Origin: Oligoflexia bacterium
Lineage (GTDB): Bacteria; Bdellovibrionota; UBA1018
Assembly (NCBI GenBank): GCA_031292385.1
Contig: JARLHE010000051.1
Coordinates: forward strand, 61,419-125,418
DNA length: 64,000 bases
Reading direction: 5' to 3'
The position numbers and the translations under genes are program-made. Under the pieces are notes generated by a model. The model worked only from the letters and a program-made list of their open reading frames with translations. It made no database searches and was not told the origin of the DNA. Of the stretch, positions 23,467 through 31,666 are shown piece after piece. How positions within the stretch are numbered: position 1 is the first letter of the stretch; every line of letters begins with the position of its first letter.

Positions 23467-25689
23467 ATGGCGACCTTCACCACCCATATCGACCAAGAGC
23501 TCAAAAAAGACTTCGAAACGAACCGCAGAATTCTTTCTTTCGACGAGTATCTCGCGCTTCTCGCCGAGAACCCCGAAAAGCAGACCCGCGGCTCCGCCAA
23601 ATACGTCGCCGATATGATGGACCACTTCGGCAAGGACCCGGAAACCAACCGCTTCCGGCTCTTTGACCAGAACGCCGACGGGCTGGCCCGGAAGGTGGTG
23701 GGGCAAGAAGTCGTCCAAAACCAGATCTATCGCGCGCTTCGGACCTTCACCCGCCAAGGGATCAACAACAAGCTCGTGCTCTTGCACGGCCCGAACGGCA
23801 GCGCGAAGACCTCGACCATCCACGCGCTCATGGGCGGAATGGAGCGCTACTCGAACGAGCCCGAAGGCGCGCTCTACACGGTGAACTGGATTTTCCCCGT
23901 CGAGCGCTACACCAAGGGCGGCATCGGCATCAATCAATACGAGGGCGCAAGCACCAGCCGCGACAAGCTCACGAACTACGCCAAGCTCCATGACGATGAA
24001 ATCGCGGCGCGCATCCCCTGCGATCTCAAAGACCATCCGATCCTGATGATTCCGCGCAGCCACCGAAAAAAGTTTCTCTCGGAACTGATCGGCGAGAAAA
24101 AAGCGGACGCTCTTTGGAAAACCCTGCCGAACTACATCGCCAACGGCGATCTCTGCCACCGCTGCCGCCAGATTTTCGATGCTCTTCTGACCGGCAATAA
24201 CGGCGACTTCCACAAAGTCATGGCCCATGTCCAGGTGGAGCGTTTTTATTTCGCCCGCCGTTACCGCAACGGGCTCGTCACCATCGAGCCGCAGATGCAC
24301 GTCGACGCGCAATACCACCAGCTCACCTACAACCGCAGTATGGGCGCACTGCCGGCATCGCTTCAGGCCATCAACCTGTTCGCGCTCTCGGGCGATCTCA
24401 TCGAGGGCAATCGCGGGATCATCGAATACTCCGACCTGCTTAAGCGCCCGGTCGATACGTTCAAATACCTGCTCACCGCTTGCGAGACCGGCGCCATCAA
24501 CATCGGATCGAGCATCGCCTATCTCGACGCCGTGATGCTGGGCTCGACGAACGAAATCCAGCTCGATGCCTTCAAGGAATTTCCCGATTTCATCAGCTTC
24601 AAAGCGCGGATCGAGCTGATCCGGGTTCCCTACCTCCTGTCGGTCAGCGCCGAAGAAGAGATCTACTCTTCGCAACTCGACCAATTCGCCGGCGAAAAAC
24701 ACATCGCCCCCCACGTGGCATGGACGGTCGCCCTTTGGGCCGTGCTGACAAGACTCAAGAAGCCCAACAGCATCAATTACGCCCCGAACGTCAGCACCCT
24801 GGTGGCCAATCTCACGCCGCTCGAGAAGGCGCGCCTTTACGACACCGAAGAGGTGCCGCCCGCCCTTTCGGCCGAGGACCGGAAACTGCTGCGCTCCTCG
24901 CTGCGCAATATCGCCGAGGAGTACAATAACGTTCCTTATTACGAAGGCCGCATGGGCGCGTCCGCGCGCGAGATGAAGTCGATTCTCTTCGATGCCGCGC
25001 AAAACCCGGAGTTCTCCTGCCTCTCGCCGCTGGCCGTCCTCCGCGAGCTCGACGAGTTCGTCAAACGCGTCACCGAGTACGAATTCCTTAAGCAAGACGT
25101 CAAAGACGGCTACCACGACGCGCACGAATTCATCACGACCACCCGGAACGAGTATTTGAACAAGATCGACAGCGAGGTTCGCGACTCGATCGGGCTTTAC
25201 GACTCCAACCAGTGGGAAGAGTTTTTGCGCAAGTACGTCCAGCAGATCTCGGTCGTGCTTCGCAAGGAAAAGGTGAAAAACCCGATCACGGGGAAGCTCG
25301 AGGATCTCGACCACTCGCTCATCGACGAGCTCGAGCGGATTGTCGAGGCCCCGCAGGACAGCTCGGCCAAAGAAGCGTTCCGGCAAGGAGTGATCTCGCA
25401 GATCGGCGCCTGGTCGCTCGATCATCCGAAGGAACCCGTGGTTTACGCCAAAGTATTTCCGGATTTCTGGCGCAAGCTCGAAAAACATTACTTCGAATCA
25501 CAAAAAGCGCTGCTCACCAAGATGCACAACGCGCTGACCCAGTACGACCCGTCGGTTCCGGAAAGCGGCGGCAACGACGAAGGCATGCAGCTTGCCCGCC
25601 TCACGATCAAGAACATGATCGCCAAGCGCGGCTACTGCGAGCACTGCGCGAAGGAAGTCATCGCCTTTCTCATGCGCGCGCGCTACTAG
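23467..25689 (+). CDS. prkA: PrkA-family serine protein kinase
   Basis: Cytoplasmic AAA-plus kinase/protease-like protein active in stress and stationary phase. The N-terminal domain shows FDEYLALLAENPEKQTR and RFRLFDQNADG. Walker A is GPNGSAKTS (residues 108-116). The C-terminal kinase-like region includes VKNPITGKLEDLDHSLIDELE. At 740 residues it is about 100 longer than E. coli or Bacillus PrkA. In many bacteria prkA is followed by yeaH and spoVR; neither is here, so this copy is alone. The 24-nt gap after the nucleotidase gene hints at co-transcription. Confidence 0.85.
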   Translation: MATFTTHIDQELKKDFETNRRILSFDEYLALLAENPEKQTRGSAKYVADMMDHFGKDPETNRFRLFDQNADGLARKVVGQEVVQNQIYRALRTFTRQGINNKLVLLHGPNGSAKTSTIHALMGGMERYSNEPEGALYTVNWIFPVERYTKGGIGINQYEGASTSRDKLTNYAKLHDDEIAARIPCDLKDHPILMIPRSHRKKFLSELIGEKKADALWKTLPNYIANGDLCHRCRQIFDALLTGNNGDFHKVMAHVQVERFYFARRYRNGLVTIEPQMHVDAQYHQLTYNRSMGALPASLQAINLFALSGDLIEGNRGIIEYSDLLKRPVDTFKYLLTACETGAINIGSSIAYLDAVMLGSTNEIQLDAFKEFPDFISFKARIELIRVPYLLSVSAEEEIYSSQLDQFAGEKHIAPHVAWTVALWAVLTRLKKPNSINYAPNVSTLVANLTPLEKARLYDTEEVPPALSAEDRKLLRSSLRNIAEEYNNVPYYEGRMGASAREMKSILFDAAQNPEFSCLSPLAVLRELDEFVKRVTEYEFLKQDVKDGYHDAHEFITTTRNEYLNKIDSEVRDSIGLYDSNQWEEFLRKYVQQISVVLRKEKVKNPITGKLEDLDHSLIDELERIVEAPQDSSAKEAFRQGVISQIGAWSLDHPKEPVVYAKVFPDFWRKLEKHYFESQKALLTKMHNALTQYDPSVPESGGNDEGMQLARLTIKNMIAKRGYCEHCAKEVIAFLMRARY

Positions 25690-25835
25690 GATTGGTGCCT
25701 ATTCAAGAAACTCAGGCCACCCGCCCTCCTGGCTAAGGGACCCTAAAAACGGGACATCCTGTCCCTTCCCTAGTGACTGAGTGTTTTATAGAAATATGCC
25801 CTAATACCGAGTACGCACGAAGATAGACAAATAAA
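25690..25835. terminator. Intergenic region with weak hairpin after prkA
   Basis: The gap between prkA and the convergent lysR-type gene contains GGGACA (25751-25756), a 3-nt loop and TGTCCC (25760-25765). A longer imperfect pairing of AAGGGAC with GTCCCTT surrounds it. There is no T run, so termination strength is doubtful. Confidence 0.35.
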
Positions 25836-26648
25836 TCAGAACTTGAGTTCGTTCAGCTTCTTCCAGAAGCCCACGCTCAGCGAGTCCTGCCCGAAAAGAT
25901 AAACCTCTTCTTCATGATCGCCGCTTTTGGGCGATTGCTTGCGGACATGGAGTTCGGAAGGCGTCGTTCCGCTTCCGCCGTACTCCTCAAGCCAATGCCG
26001 GCGCACCAGCAGCGAATTGCTGATCAAGGTCCGCGGTTGCGAGGTCTCCGTTTTCGCCGCGCGATTGCTTTTCACGGCGTATTCGTACGAGCTCATCACG
26101 CTGAACTCCGATTCGTTTTTGAAGGCGTGCCATTGCAAGGTCTGATAGCCGAGCAAACGCGTGTAACCGTATTTTTTGCGGCCCGGCTCGCGCGCCGTGA
26201 AAATCACGTCGAGATCCCCCTGAAAAAATTTTTCTTCCAGCACGTTCAAGTCGAAAACGTCCAAATCAAGCATCTGGACCGTGGTTTCGGTCAGGATGTG
26301 ATGACCGAAGCGAAGCGCCACCGGCACCAGCCCCTCGAGCGTGCCGATATGAATGAGCTTAGGCTCCGTCCCCTCAAGCAGTTTCAAGACCTGGCCGTTC
26401 AGGCTACGCACGGATTTGAGATAAGCTTCGGCGATTTGGTGCGCCAGCGGCGTCCACGCCGCTTTTCGGCGCGAAGAACGATCCAGCAAAATCGACTCGA
26501 ATTCGGCCTCAAGCCGGTGCAAAATACGAGAAAGCTGGGGTTGACTGAGGCCGATGTTCTGAGCCGCCCCCGAAAGATTTCGATACACCACCGCTCTTGA
26601 GAGCACGGAAAGCTCCCAGGACAGGTCTTCTAACGATAAACGCTCCAT
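25836..26648 (-). CDS. LysR-type transcriptional regulator
   Basis: DNA-binding regulator of 270 residues. The N-terminal helix-turn-helix reads LSWELSVLSRAVVYRNLSGAAQNIGLSQPQLSRILHRLEAEF, the normal LysR layout. The effector domain after residue 95 is short and divergent, with FQGDLDVIFTAREPGRKKYGYTRLL. A good ribosome site (AGGAG, 6 nt) precedes the ATG at 26648. The gene diverges from a secreted-protein gene, and the perfect palindrome at 26661-26694 sits just upstream of its start. Autoregulation plus control of that neighbour is the natural reading. The ligand is unknown. Confidence 0.8.
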   Translation of the reverse strand: MERLSLEDLSWELSVLSRAVVYRNLSGAAQNIGLSQPQLSRILHRLEAEFESILLDRSSRRKAAWTPLAHQIAEAYLKSVRSLNGQVLKLLEGTEPKLIHIGTLEGLVPVALRFGHHILTETTVQMLDLDVFDLNVLEEKFFQGDLDVIFTAREPGRKKYGYTRLLGYQTLQWHAFKNESEFSVMSSYEYAVKSNRAAKTETSQPRTLISNSLLVRRHWLEEYGGSGTTPSELHVRKQSPKSGDHEEEVYLFGQDSLSVGFWKKLNELKF

Positions 26649-26660
26649 ATGACGCTCCTA

Positions 26661-26694
26661 TACATTTGACGCATATTAACATGCGTCAAATGTA
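26661..26694. promoter_or_regulatory. Palindromic operator between lysR-type gene and secreted-protein gene
   Basis: The arms TACATTTGACGCAT (26661-26674) and ATGCGTCAAATGTA (26681-26694) are perfect 14-bp reverse complements around a 6-nt ATTAAC spacer. The site is only 13 nt upstream of the regulator start codon and about 55 nt upstream of the divergent gene. Length and position suit a dimer- or tetramer-binding operator. Confidence 0.75.
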
Positions 26695-26749
26695 TTGTAC
26701 AAATATATAAGAGAGGCGTAGTTTCCGCGTCAGTTAAAGGTAACGATTT

Positions 26750-27190
26750 ATGAAAAACCTCAATACGTTGTTTATTTTCAGTGCCCTCTTCCTCAGCACT
26801 CTCTGCGCAAAGGCAGTTCTCGCCGACGAGAGTTCGAACCTCAGCCCTTCCGACACCTACTGGTGCGGGACCGAGGACCGTGAGTTGGAAGTGAAGACCT
26901 ATCCGGATCGCGTCGTTTTGATCAATCCTTCGGCCGAAAACGGCCCTGCCGTCATCATGGAGTCGAGAGAAGTCAAAGTGATCAACACCCCGGACGGGAC
27001 GCTCTTCAAGAGCTTGTCGACGTATCAAACGCGCGAGCAGGTAGAACGCCCGTACTTCATCAGCACCATCAACCCCAACGATGTGGCCGCGTTCCGGGTA
27101 TTTATCAGCCCTTCGCTGGACGGCTGGATCTCGATCAAGCAGCTGGATGGAAGCGTCGCGAACTACGACCTCACCTGTATCGCGAATTGA
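26750..27190 (+). CDS. Small exported protein of unknown function
   Basis: The protein is 146 residues with a clear Sec signal peptide (KNLNTLFIFSALFLSTLCAKAVLA, cut near residue 25). The mature part has two cysteines (YWCGTED and the C-terminal DLTCIAN) likely to form a disulphide, and mostly beta-type sequence. No family is recognised. An AAAGG lies upstream of the ATG. It diverges from the lysR-type gene across the 14-bp palindrome, so it is probably the main target of that regulator. Confidence 0.7.
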   Translation: MKNLNTLFIFSALFLSTLCAKAVLADESSNLSPSDTYWCGTEDRELEVKTYPDRVVLINPSAENGPAVIMESREVKVINTPDGTLFKSLSTYQTREQVERPYFISTINPNDVAAFRVFISPSLDGWISIKQLDGSVANYDLTCIAN

Positions 27191-27227
27191 AGGTTGATAT
27201 TGCGCTGCGGCACAGGTATGACCTGAT

Positions 27228-28247
27228 TTGGTGTTGTCCCAAAACAGCTTTCAGTCCGAAAACCATTATCTAGTCACTCACGAAGTGAGACAGACTGGCG
27301 TTCGCCTGGATGCTTTTTTGAAAGAGCGCTATCGCAAGCGATCCCGCGAGGCCATCCAGCGCGCAATCGCGGAAGGCGCTATCACGATCCGCCGCACGCA
27401 AAGCCCGCACCTGGTGGTCGGCAAGCTCAAGCCCAGCTCCCAGCTCATCGCGGGCGATGAAGTCCTGGTCATGAGCGAGCGCAAGGAAGAGCCGACCGTC
27501 AGCTTCGATTACACGGTCGTCTTCGAGGACGAGACCCTTTTCGTGGTCAATAAGCCCGCCAATCTACCCGTGCACCCGGCGGGCCGGTATTTTTTCAATA
27601 CCCTGCTGGTGCACCTCAAAACGCGGGGCCATCGCGACCCCCTGAATATGGAACGCGAGTACTACCTCGTGCACCGAATCGACAAAGAAACGAGCGGAGT
27701 CCTGGTCCTGACTCGCGACAAAGAGGTCTGCGCCGCCCTCACCGCCCAGTTCGCGGAAAGAAAGACCGAAAAACGTTATCTCGCCATTGTGTATGGACGC
27801 CCGCCCGAGGAGTTCGAGATCGACCTGCCGATCCGGCGCGCGGTCCGCTCCCTGATCGAGCTCAAAATGGAGACCGCCCCCCTCGAGGATGGCGGGCAAG
27901 AGGCCTACACGCGCTTTCAGCGACTCAGCACGCATAAAAACCGCCACGGCGAGTTTTCGCTCGTCGAATGCTTTCCGAAGACCGGCCGCCAGCATCAGAT
28001 CCGGCTTCATCTCGAAAAGGCCGGGCACCCGATCGTGGGCGACAAGCTCTACGGTGTTCCCGAAGAAGACGCCCTTCGCTTTTACGAGCGCCAGCACCTC
28101 TCGCCCGAAGCCCAGGCGCGGATCATCCTCCCCCGCCATGCCTTGCATGCCGCGGGCATCCGCTTCACCCACCCGCTCACGGGCCAGAAAGTGGAATTTC
28201 AATCGGAACTGCCGGAAGACCTGCGGCGGTTCTTGGAAGACACCTAA
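27228..28247 (+). CDS. RluA-family pseudouridine synthase with S4 domain
   Basis: Converts uridine to pseudouridine in rRNA or tRNA. An S4 RNA-binding domain (GVRLDAFLKERYRKRSREAIQRAI) precedes the catalytic domain. The active-site motif is LVHRIDKETSGVLVL with the essential Asp. The rest of the family pattern follows: EKRYLAIVYG, CFPKTGRQHQIRLHL and PRHALHAAGIRFTHP. Start is uncertain: TTG at 27228 or GTG at 27231, with AGG upstream. The target position cannot be told; RluA, RluC and RluD share these motifs. Confidence 0.85.
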   Translation: MVLSQNSFQSENHYLVTHEVRQTGVRLDAFLKERYRKRSREAIQRAIAEGAITIRRTQSPHLVVGKLKPSSQLIAGDEVLVMSERKEEPTVSFDYTVVFEDETLFVVNKPANLPVHPAGRYFFNTLLVHLKTRGHRDPLNMEREYYLVHRIDKETSGVLVLTRDKEVCAALTAQFAERKTEKRYLAIVYGRPPEEFEIDLPIRRAVRSLIELKMETAPLEDGGQEAYTRFQRLSTHKNRHGEFSLVECFPKTGRQHQIRLHLEKAGHPIVGDKLYGVPEEDALRFYERQHLSPEAQARIILPRHALHAAGIRFTHPLTGQKVEFQSELPEDLRRFLEDT

Positions 28248-28256
28248 GAGTCCGTC

Positions 28257-28358
28257 CATGAAAGGGATATCGGGGGCCGGCCCATCCATGGGCCTTCTTG
28301 CGCCCTCGCTTCCGCTCAGGCTTCGCCTTCCTGGCGCAAGAACCCCCTCTCACTTCAT
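28257..28358 (+). repeat. REP-like hairpin element, copy 2, upstream of the RAYT gene
   Basis: The core at about 28273-28348 matches the reverse of the copy at 13892-13967 with 6 differences in 76 by hand. It contains two hairpins: GGCCCAT-CC-ATGGGCC at 28279-28294, and TTCTTGCGCC (28295-28304) pairing with GGCGCAAGAA (28333-28342). Short outer arms CATGAAAG and CTTCATG flank the core. It begins about ten bases after the RluA gene and ends about 100 nt before the transposase gene, which is the usual position of REP elements beside their RAYT. Confidence 0.7.
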
Positions 28359-28458
28359 GCCGCGCATAAGAACATGCTAGCCTGACCTCAGAAGAAGTCC
28401 AATCCATTTTCACAATTATATTCTTCACAACCCATTGCCCCAATGTTATTAACCGAAA

Positions 28459-29043
28459 ATGGCTTCCCATCAGCTCGCCCTTCCGGGCTTCAACAAAAAG
28501 ACCGCGAGCGCCTCACACGGGGGCGATCTCGCCCAGAGCAAACGCAAGACGCGGCGCCCGATCGACCCGAAGCAGGCGTTGCATATCGTGCTCAGAGCCT
28601 CGATCGCGCGGGGCGCGCGATCGCTCCTGCATCCGAATCATTGCAACCACGTAGATACGTTTGTTCATAAAACTGCCCGAAAATGGGGCGTGCGCCTGTA
28701 TCGCTACGCGAACGTCGGCAATCACTTGCATCTCCTCGTCAAAGTACCCTCGCGGACGGCCGCGCAGCGTTTTCTGAAAGAACTGGCCGGCGGGATCGCG
28801 CAGCTCGTGACCGGCGCTCAGAAAGGACGTGCCCTCCCTCGCAAAGCGGATCAAGAAAGAGGCTTCTGGGACGGCCTCGCTTTCACGCGGATCGTGCAGT
28901 TTGGGCGCGATTATGCGGGTGTTGCGCGCTATTTGGTTGGCAATTTGTTCGAAGCCGCGGGCATTCCGCTCAAACGGCTGCAAGCTCAAGGCTACCGAAT
29001 TCAAATCGTCGGCAGGGCCGGCCCCTCGGCCCAAAACCCATAG
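28459..29043 (+). CDS. REP-associated tyrosine transposase (RAYT), IS200-like
   Basis: This single-strand nuclease of the Y1/HUH transposase group is 194 residues. The HUH motif is present as YRYANVGNHLHLLVKVPSR (His-x-His), the beta strands are as in Y1_Tnp (IDPKQALHIVLRA), and the probable catalytic tyrosine lies in FGRDYAGVARYLVGN. No IS ends or target duplications are seen, fitting a domesticated RAYT. REP-like repeats lie just upstream and at 13.9 kb. A basic N-terminus (KRKTRRPID) may bind DNA. No strong ribosome site precedes the ATG. Confidence 0.8.
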   Translation: MASHQLALPGFNKKTASASHGGDLAQSKRKTRRPIDPKQALHIVLRASIARGARSLLHPNHCNHVDTFVHKTARKWGVRLYRYANVGNHLHLLVKVPSRTAAQRFLKELAGGIAQLVTGAQKGRALPRKADQERGFWDGLAFTRIVQFGRDYAGVARYLVGNLFEAAGIPLKRLQAQGYRIQIVGRAGPSAQNP

Positions 29044-29046
29044 CCG

Positions 29047-29862
29047 TCAATTCGCGGTACGCGCGGCGATCACGGCGTCGGCCATCTCGGCGAAGCCTTT
29101 GCCGCTCTCGCTTGCGGTGATCCATCGCGGCGGCGATTTCAAGCGATCCAAGTAGCGTGAAAGATTGGCAACCCCCACGGTATAGGGAAAGGCGGCGAAC
29201 ATCGGTTCGTCGTTCGGGGAATCCCCGATAAAAAGCCATTCCTTCATATTAGGAACTGGGGCTGGGCAACCTGGCGCGCCGCTCGAAAGCCATTTCTCGA
29301 AGCCCCGGCGCTTATCGAAATCGCCGAACCACGCATTCACGTGAATGCTCGAAAGCTTGGCATGCGCGCCTTCGCGCGCGCAAAGGGCGAGCAGCTCTTC
29401 CACGTCATTTGGATTCCAAGGAGGCACGTCCTCGCAAACATCGATCGCAAGATCATACTCGCGGTAGGCCTGATCCGAGGCCCATTTCGCGTGAGGAAAC
29501 CGCTCCAGAATGGCCACGCCCAGCTTTTCAAGCCGCGCCTTCCGCCCGGCGATCGTGCCCGCGTCGGCCAGTGTGTCGATGCGCCTGCGAATGCCGCCCT
29601 CCATGAAAAAGGTGAAGGCGCCGTTCTCTCCCACGATCGCGTTCACCGGCCAAAACCGGGCGAAATGATCGCACCAGCCCGCGGGCCGCCCGGTGATCGG
29701 CACGACGATCAACCCCGCCTCTCGTAAACGCCAAAGCGCGGAGTAGGCCTCAGCGGTCAATTTGCCGTGAGTGGAGAGCGTATCGTCGATATCGAGGCAA
29801 ACTCCACGAACCCCCTTCAGCTCGGCGGGTGCCGCGTTTTTCAGCGCCATCGGCAAACTCAT
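29047..29862 (-). CDS. HAD-superfamily hydrolase, subfamily IIB
   Basis: Cytoplasmic phosphatase of about 271 residues. Motif I is GVCLDIDDTLSTHG, motif II is VVPITGRPAGW, and motif IV is WLFIGDSPNDEPMF. A Cof-type cap with VEELLALCAREGAHA lies between. Such enzymes act on sugar or nucleoside phosphates; mannosyl-3-phosphoglycerate or sucrose-phosphate phosphatases are the nearest types. The ATG at 29862 overlaps the stop of the CDF exporter gene upstream as ATGA, so both are made from one transcript. Confidence 0.75.
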   Translation of the reverse strand: MSLPMALKNAAPAELKGVRGVCLDIDDTLSTHGKLTAEAYSALWRLREAGLIVVPITGRPAGWCDHFARFWPVNAIVGENGAFTFFMEGGIRRRIDTLADAGTIAGRKARLEKLGVAILERFPHAKWASDQAYREYDLAIDVCEDVPPWNPNDVEELLALCAREGAHAKLSSIHVNAWFGDFDKRRGFEKWLSSGAPGCPAPVPNMKEWLFIGDSPNDEPMFAAFPYTVGVANLSRYLDRLKSPPRWITASESGKGFAEMADAVIAARTAN

Positions 29863-30818
29863 GACTTCATCCTTTTCTGATAGATGGGACAGGTCAAATG
29901 GCAATCCGCTCCCCGCACATGCCGGCAAGGCTCGACATGAATGCTCACGAGCGCCTCCGAATAAAGAGCCAAAATCGCCTGCTCGATCTCATCGCAGATC
30001 TCATGCGATTGCTCGACGGTGAGCTCGCCGCAAACAACCAGGTGAAAATCAACATGCCGGAATGAGCCGCTTTTGCGCGTGCGCAGATCATGCGCATCGA
30101 TCGTGCGGTCTCGAAAGCCATCCAGGATCTTGCGAATTTCCCGGACCTCGGCTTCCGGCAGCTGGGAGTCGGAGAGCTCATCGAGCGCGAATTTCACCTG
30201 GGTTCCGGCCACGAACAGAATATAGAGCGCGACCACAATCGCGATGGCCGGGTCGATCCAAAGCCAACCCGTGAACTTCAAAAGAACCAAACCGGCGAAA
30301 ACGCCGACGCTTGCCACGACATCCGACAGGAAATGAAGTGCGTTCACCCGAAGCGCGCGGCTGTCGACTTGGGCCGACGCGACCGAATTCTGCCGATAAA
30401 CCCAGTAACTGATGACGATCGAAACGCCGATGACGGCCATCGCGAGCCCCGGATACTCGATGGCCTGTAAATGATGAAAATGATTGAGCGCTTCGTAAAA
30501 AATCATCACCGCGGCGATGACCAGCAAAAGCGCTTCAAAGAGGCTCGAGATGGTTTCGAATTTGCCGTGGCCGAACGGATGATCCTCATCCGCGGGCTTG
30601 ATCGAATGAGGCGCGGTATAAAACGTGACCCCGGCCGAGATCAAATCCAGGAACGAGTGGATCGCCTCGGACAAAACCCCTACCGAGCCGCTGGCGATGC
30701 CCACGCCGAGCTTCAAGGCCGTCAGCCCGATCGTCGCGGCAAGCCCCAAGCTCGCGGCGCGGGTGCGGATTTTCCGTGAATTCAGCTCGGCCTGATGCGA
30801 GATCGAATTAGGGGTAAT
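29859..30818 (-). CDS. Cation diffusion facilitator (CDF) metal exporter
   Basis: Inner-membrane metal/proton antiporter. Metal-site helices are AIHSFLDLISAG (His-x3-Asp) and LHFLSDVVAS (His-x3-Asp), and the C-terminal cytoplasmic domain contains VDFHLVVCGELTVEQSHEICDEIE. The tail has extra Cys/His (PCRHVRGADCHLTCP), perhaps a metal sensor. The track of clear starts is odd: a TTG at 30749 would cut the first helix, while no ATG or GTG exists above it before an in-frame TGA. An ATT at 30818, with GGAG 6 nt upstream, would give a full N-terminus and is used here; a CTG at 30785 is another option. Confidence 0.75.
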   Translation of the reverse strand: MTPNSISHQAELNSRKIRTRAASLGLAATIGLTALKLGVGIASGSVGVLSEAIHSFLDLISAGVTFYTAPHSIKPADEDHPFGHGKFETISSLFEALLLVIAAVMIFYEALNHFHHLQAIEYPGLAMAVIGVSIVISYWVYRQNSVASAQVDSRALRVNALHFLSDVVASVGVFAGLVLLKFTGWLWIDPAIAIVVALYILFVAGTQVKFALDELSDSQLPEAEVREIRKILDGFRDRTIDAHDLRTRKSGSFRHVDFHLVVCGELTVEQSHEICDEIEQAILALYSEALVSIHVEPCRHVRGADCHLTCPIYQKRMKS

Positions 30819-31428
30819 AAGTCACTCCACCCGAGATATAGCTCTCGGAGTGGTTCATCTCGACGCCCACTTCGAGCGTGTAGGTCACATGCTCGGTTTC
30901 CTTGAAATTGGCGCCCAAAGCCAGAGTCGAGGTCACGTTGTAATTGCCGTCCGAGAAATCGAACCCGATCGGAAACGCCACGAACGGATCGACCGTCGCG
31001 CCCCCCGTATTGAATGCCTTGTGAATATAGGGAATGCCGGTGACTTCCAGCATGCCTGCATTCGGGAGGCGGTAATAAATGGGCTGCACGGCGATCCCGA
31101 TTCCCGGCTGGTTTTGGACATCCGGAACAAAATCGAAAACCAAATTGCCGCCCACGCGGAACCGGCGCGGCCCGCTGCCTGTCCCCAAAATCAAACTGGC
31201 GTCAATCAGATCGGAAAGGCCTTGGGTGTAGCGGGCATTGACGCCGATCCCGGCGCCATCCGAAAGCGTCAGCACGGGCTCGAGCCCGAACGCCGATTTC
31301 CCCTCGGGAACGAACTCCGGAATATTGAAAACCGTCGCGAACGCCGGCGAAGAAACCAAGGCCCCCGCAAGCACCGCCGCCCCGAAACCCAGGCTGGCAC
31401 TCAGCCGTGTTTTTACTAAAAATCTCAC
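30808..31428 (-). CDS. Outer-membrane beta-barrel-like protein
   Basis: This exported 206-residue protein has a signal peptide (SLGFGAAVLAGALVSSPAFA) and a mature part of alternating beta strands ending in GGVTYYP with aromatic residues, as in outer-membrane barrels. Repeated features such as NARYTQGLSDLIDASLIL, PRRFRVGGNLVFDF and HVTYTLEVGVEMNH suggest a simple 10-12-strand barrel. The GTG at 31428 was chosen because GGGGAGG lies 8 nt upstream. It is the first gene of an operon with the CDF exporter, whose probable start lies inside its last codons. Confidence 0.6.
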   Translation of the reverse strand: MRFLVKTRLSASLGFGAAVLAGALVSSPAFATVFNIPEFVPEGKSAFGLEPVLTLSDGAGIGVNARYTQGLSDLIDASLILGTGSGPRRFRVGGNLVFDFVPDVQNQPGIGIAVQPIYYRLPNAGMLEVTGIPYIHKAFNTGGATVDPFVAFPIGFDFSDGNYNVTSTLALGANFKETEHVTYTLEVGVEMNHSESYISGGVTYYP

Positions 31429-31589
31429 CGTGATGGCCTCCCCATAGGGGTTAAAAATGAGCCCCCCGCCGCAGCAAGTCAAGCAGAACCCGCCCCCCTC
31501 ACGCCCAATCCTAATCAGGACAACCATTTAGCACACGGAGTTGACACAAAAAAGCCGACAAAGTATGAAAGGGACTCGCAAATTGCGTG

Positions 31590-31666
31590 GTGGCCATAGC
31601 TCAGTTGGTTAGAGCATCGGATTGTGATTCCGAGGGTCGGGGGTTCAAGTCCCCTTGGTCACCCCA
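31590..31666 (+). tRNA. tRNA-His (GTG anticodon)
   Basis: The 77-nt sequence folds into a normal cloverleaf. Acceptor GTGGCCA pairs with TGGTCAC, the D-arm is GCTC/GAGC, the anticodon stem is TCGGA/TCCGA with loop TTGTGAT, and the T-loop is TTCAAGT. CCA is encoded at 31664-31666. A G at 31589 can serve as the extra G-1 opposite C73, as required for tRNA-His. It lies alone. Confidence 0.95.

Noticed and set aside
23254..25488. Long minus-strand open frame (about 744 codons) opposite prkA
   Set aside because: It is antisense to the clear PrkA and nucleotidase genes, has low-complexity Arg/Asp/Val-rich sequence typical of a GC-rich shadow frame, and lacks motifs.
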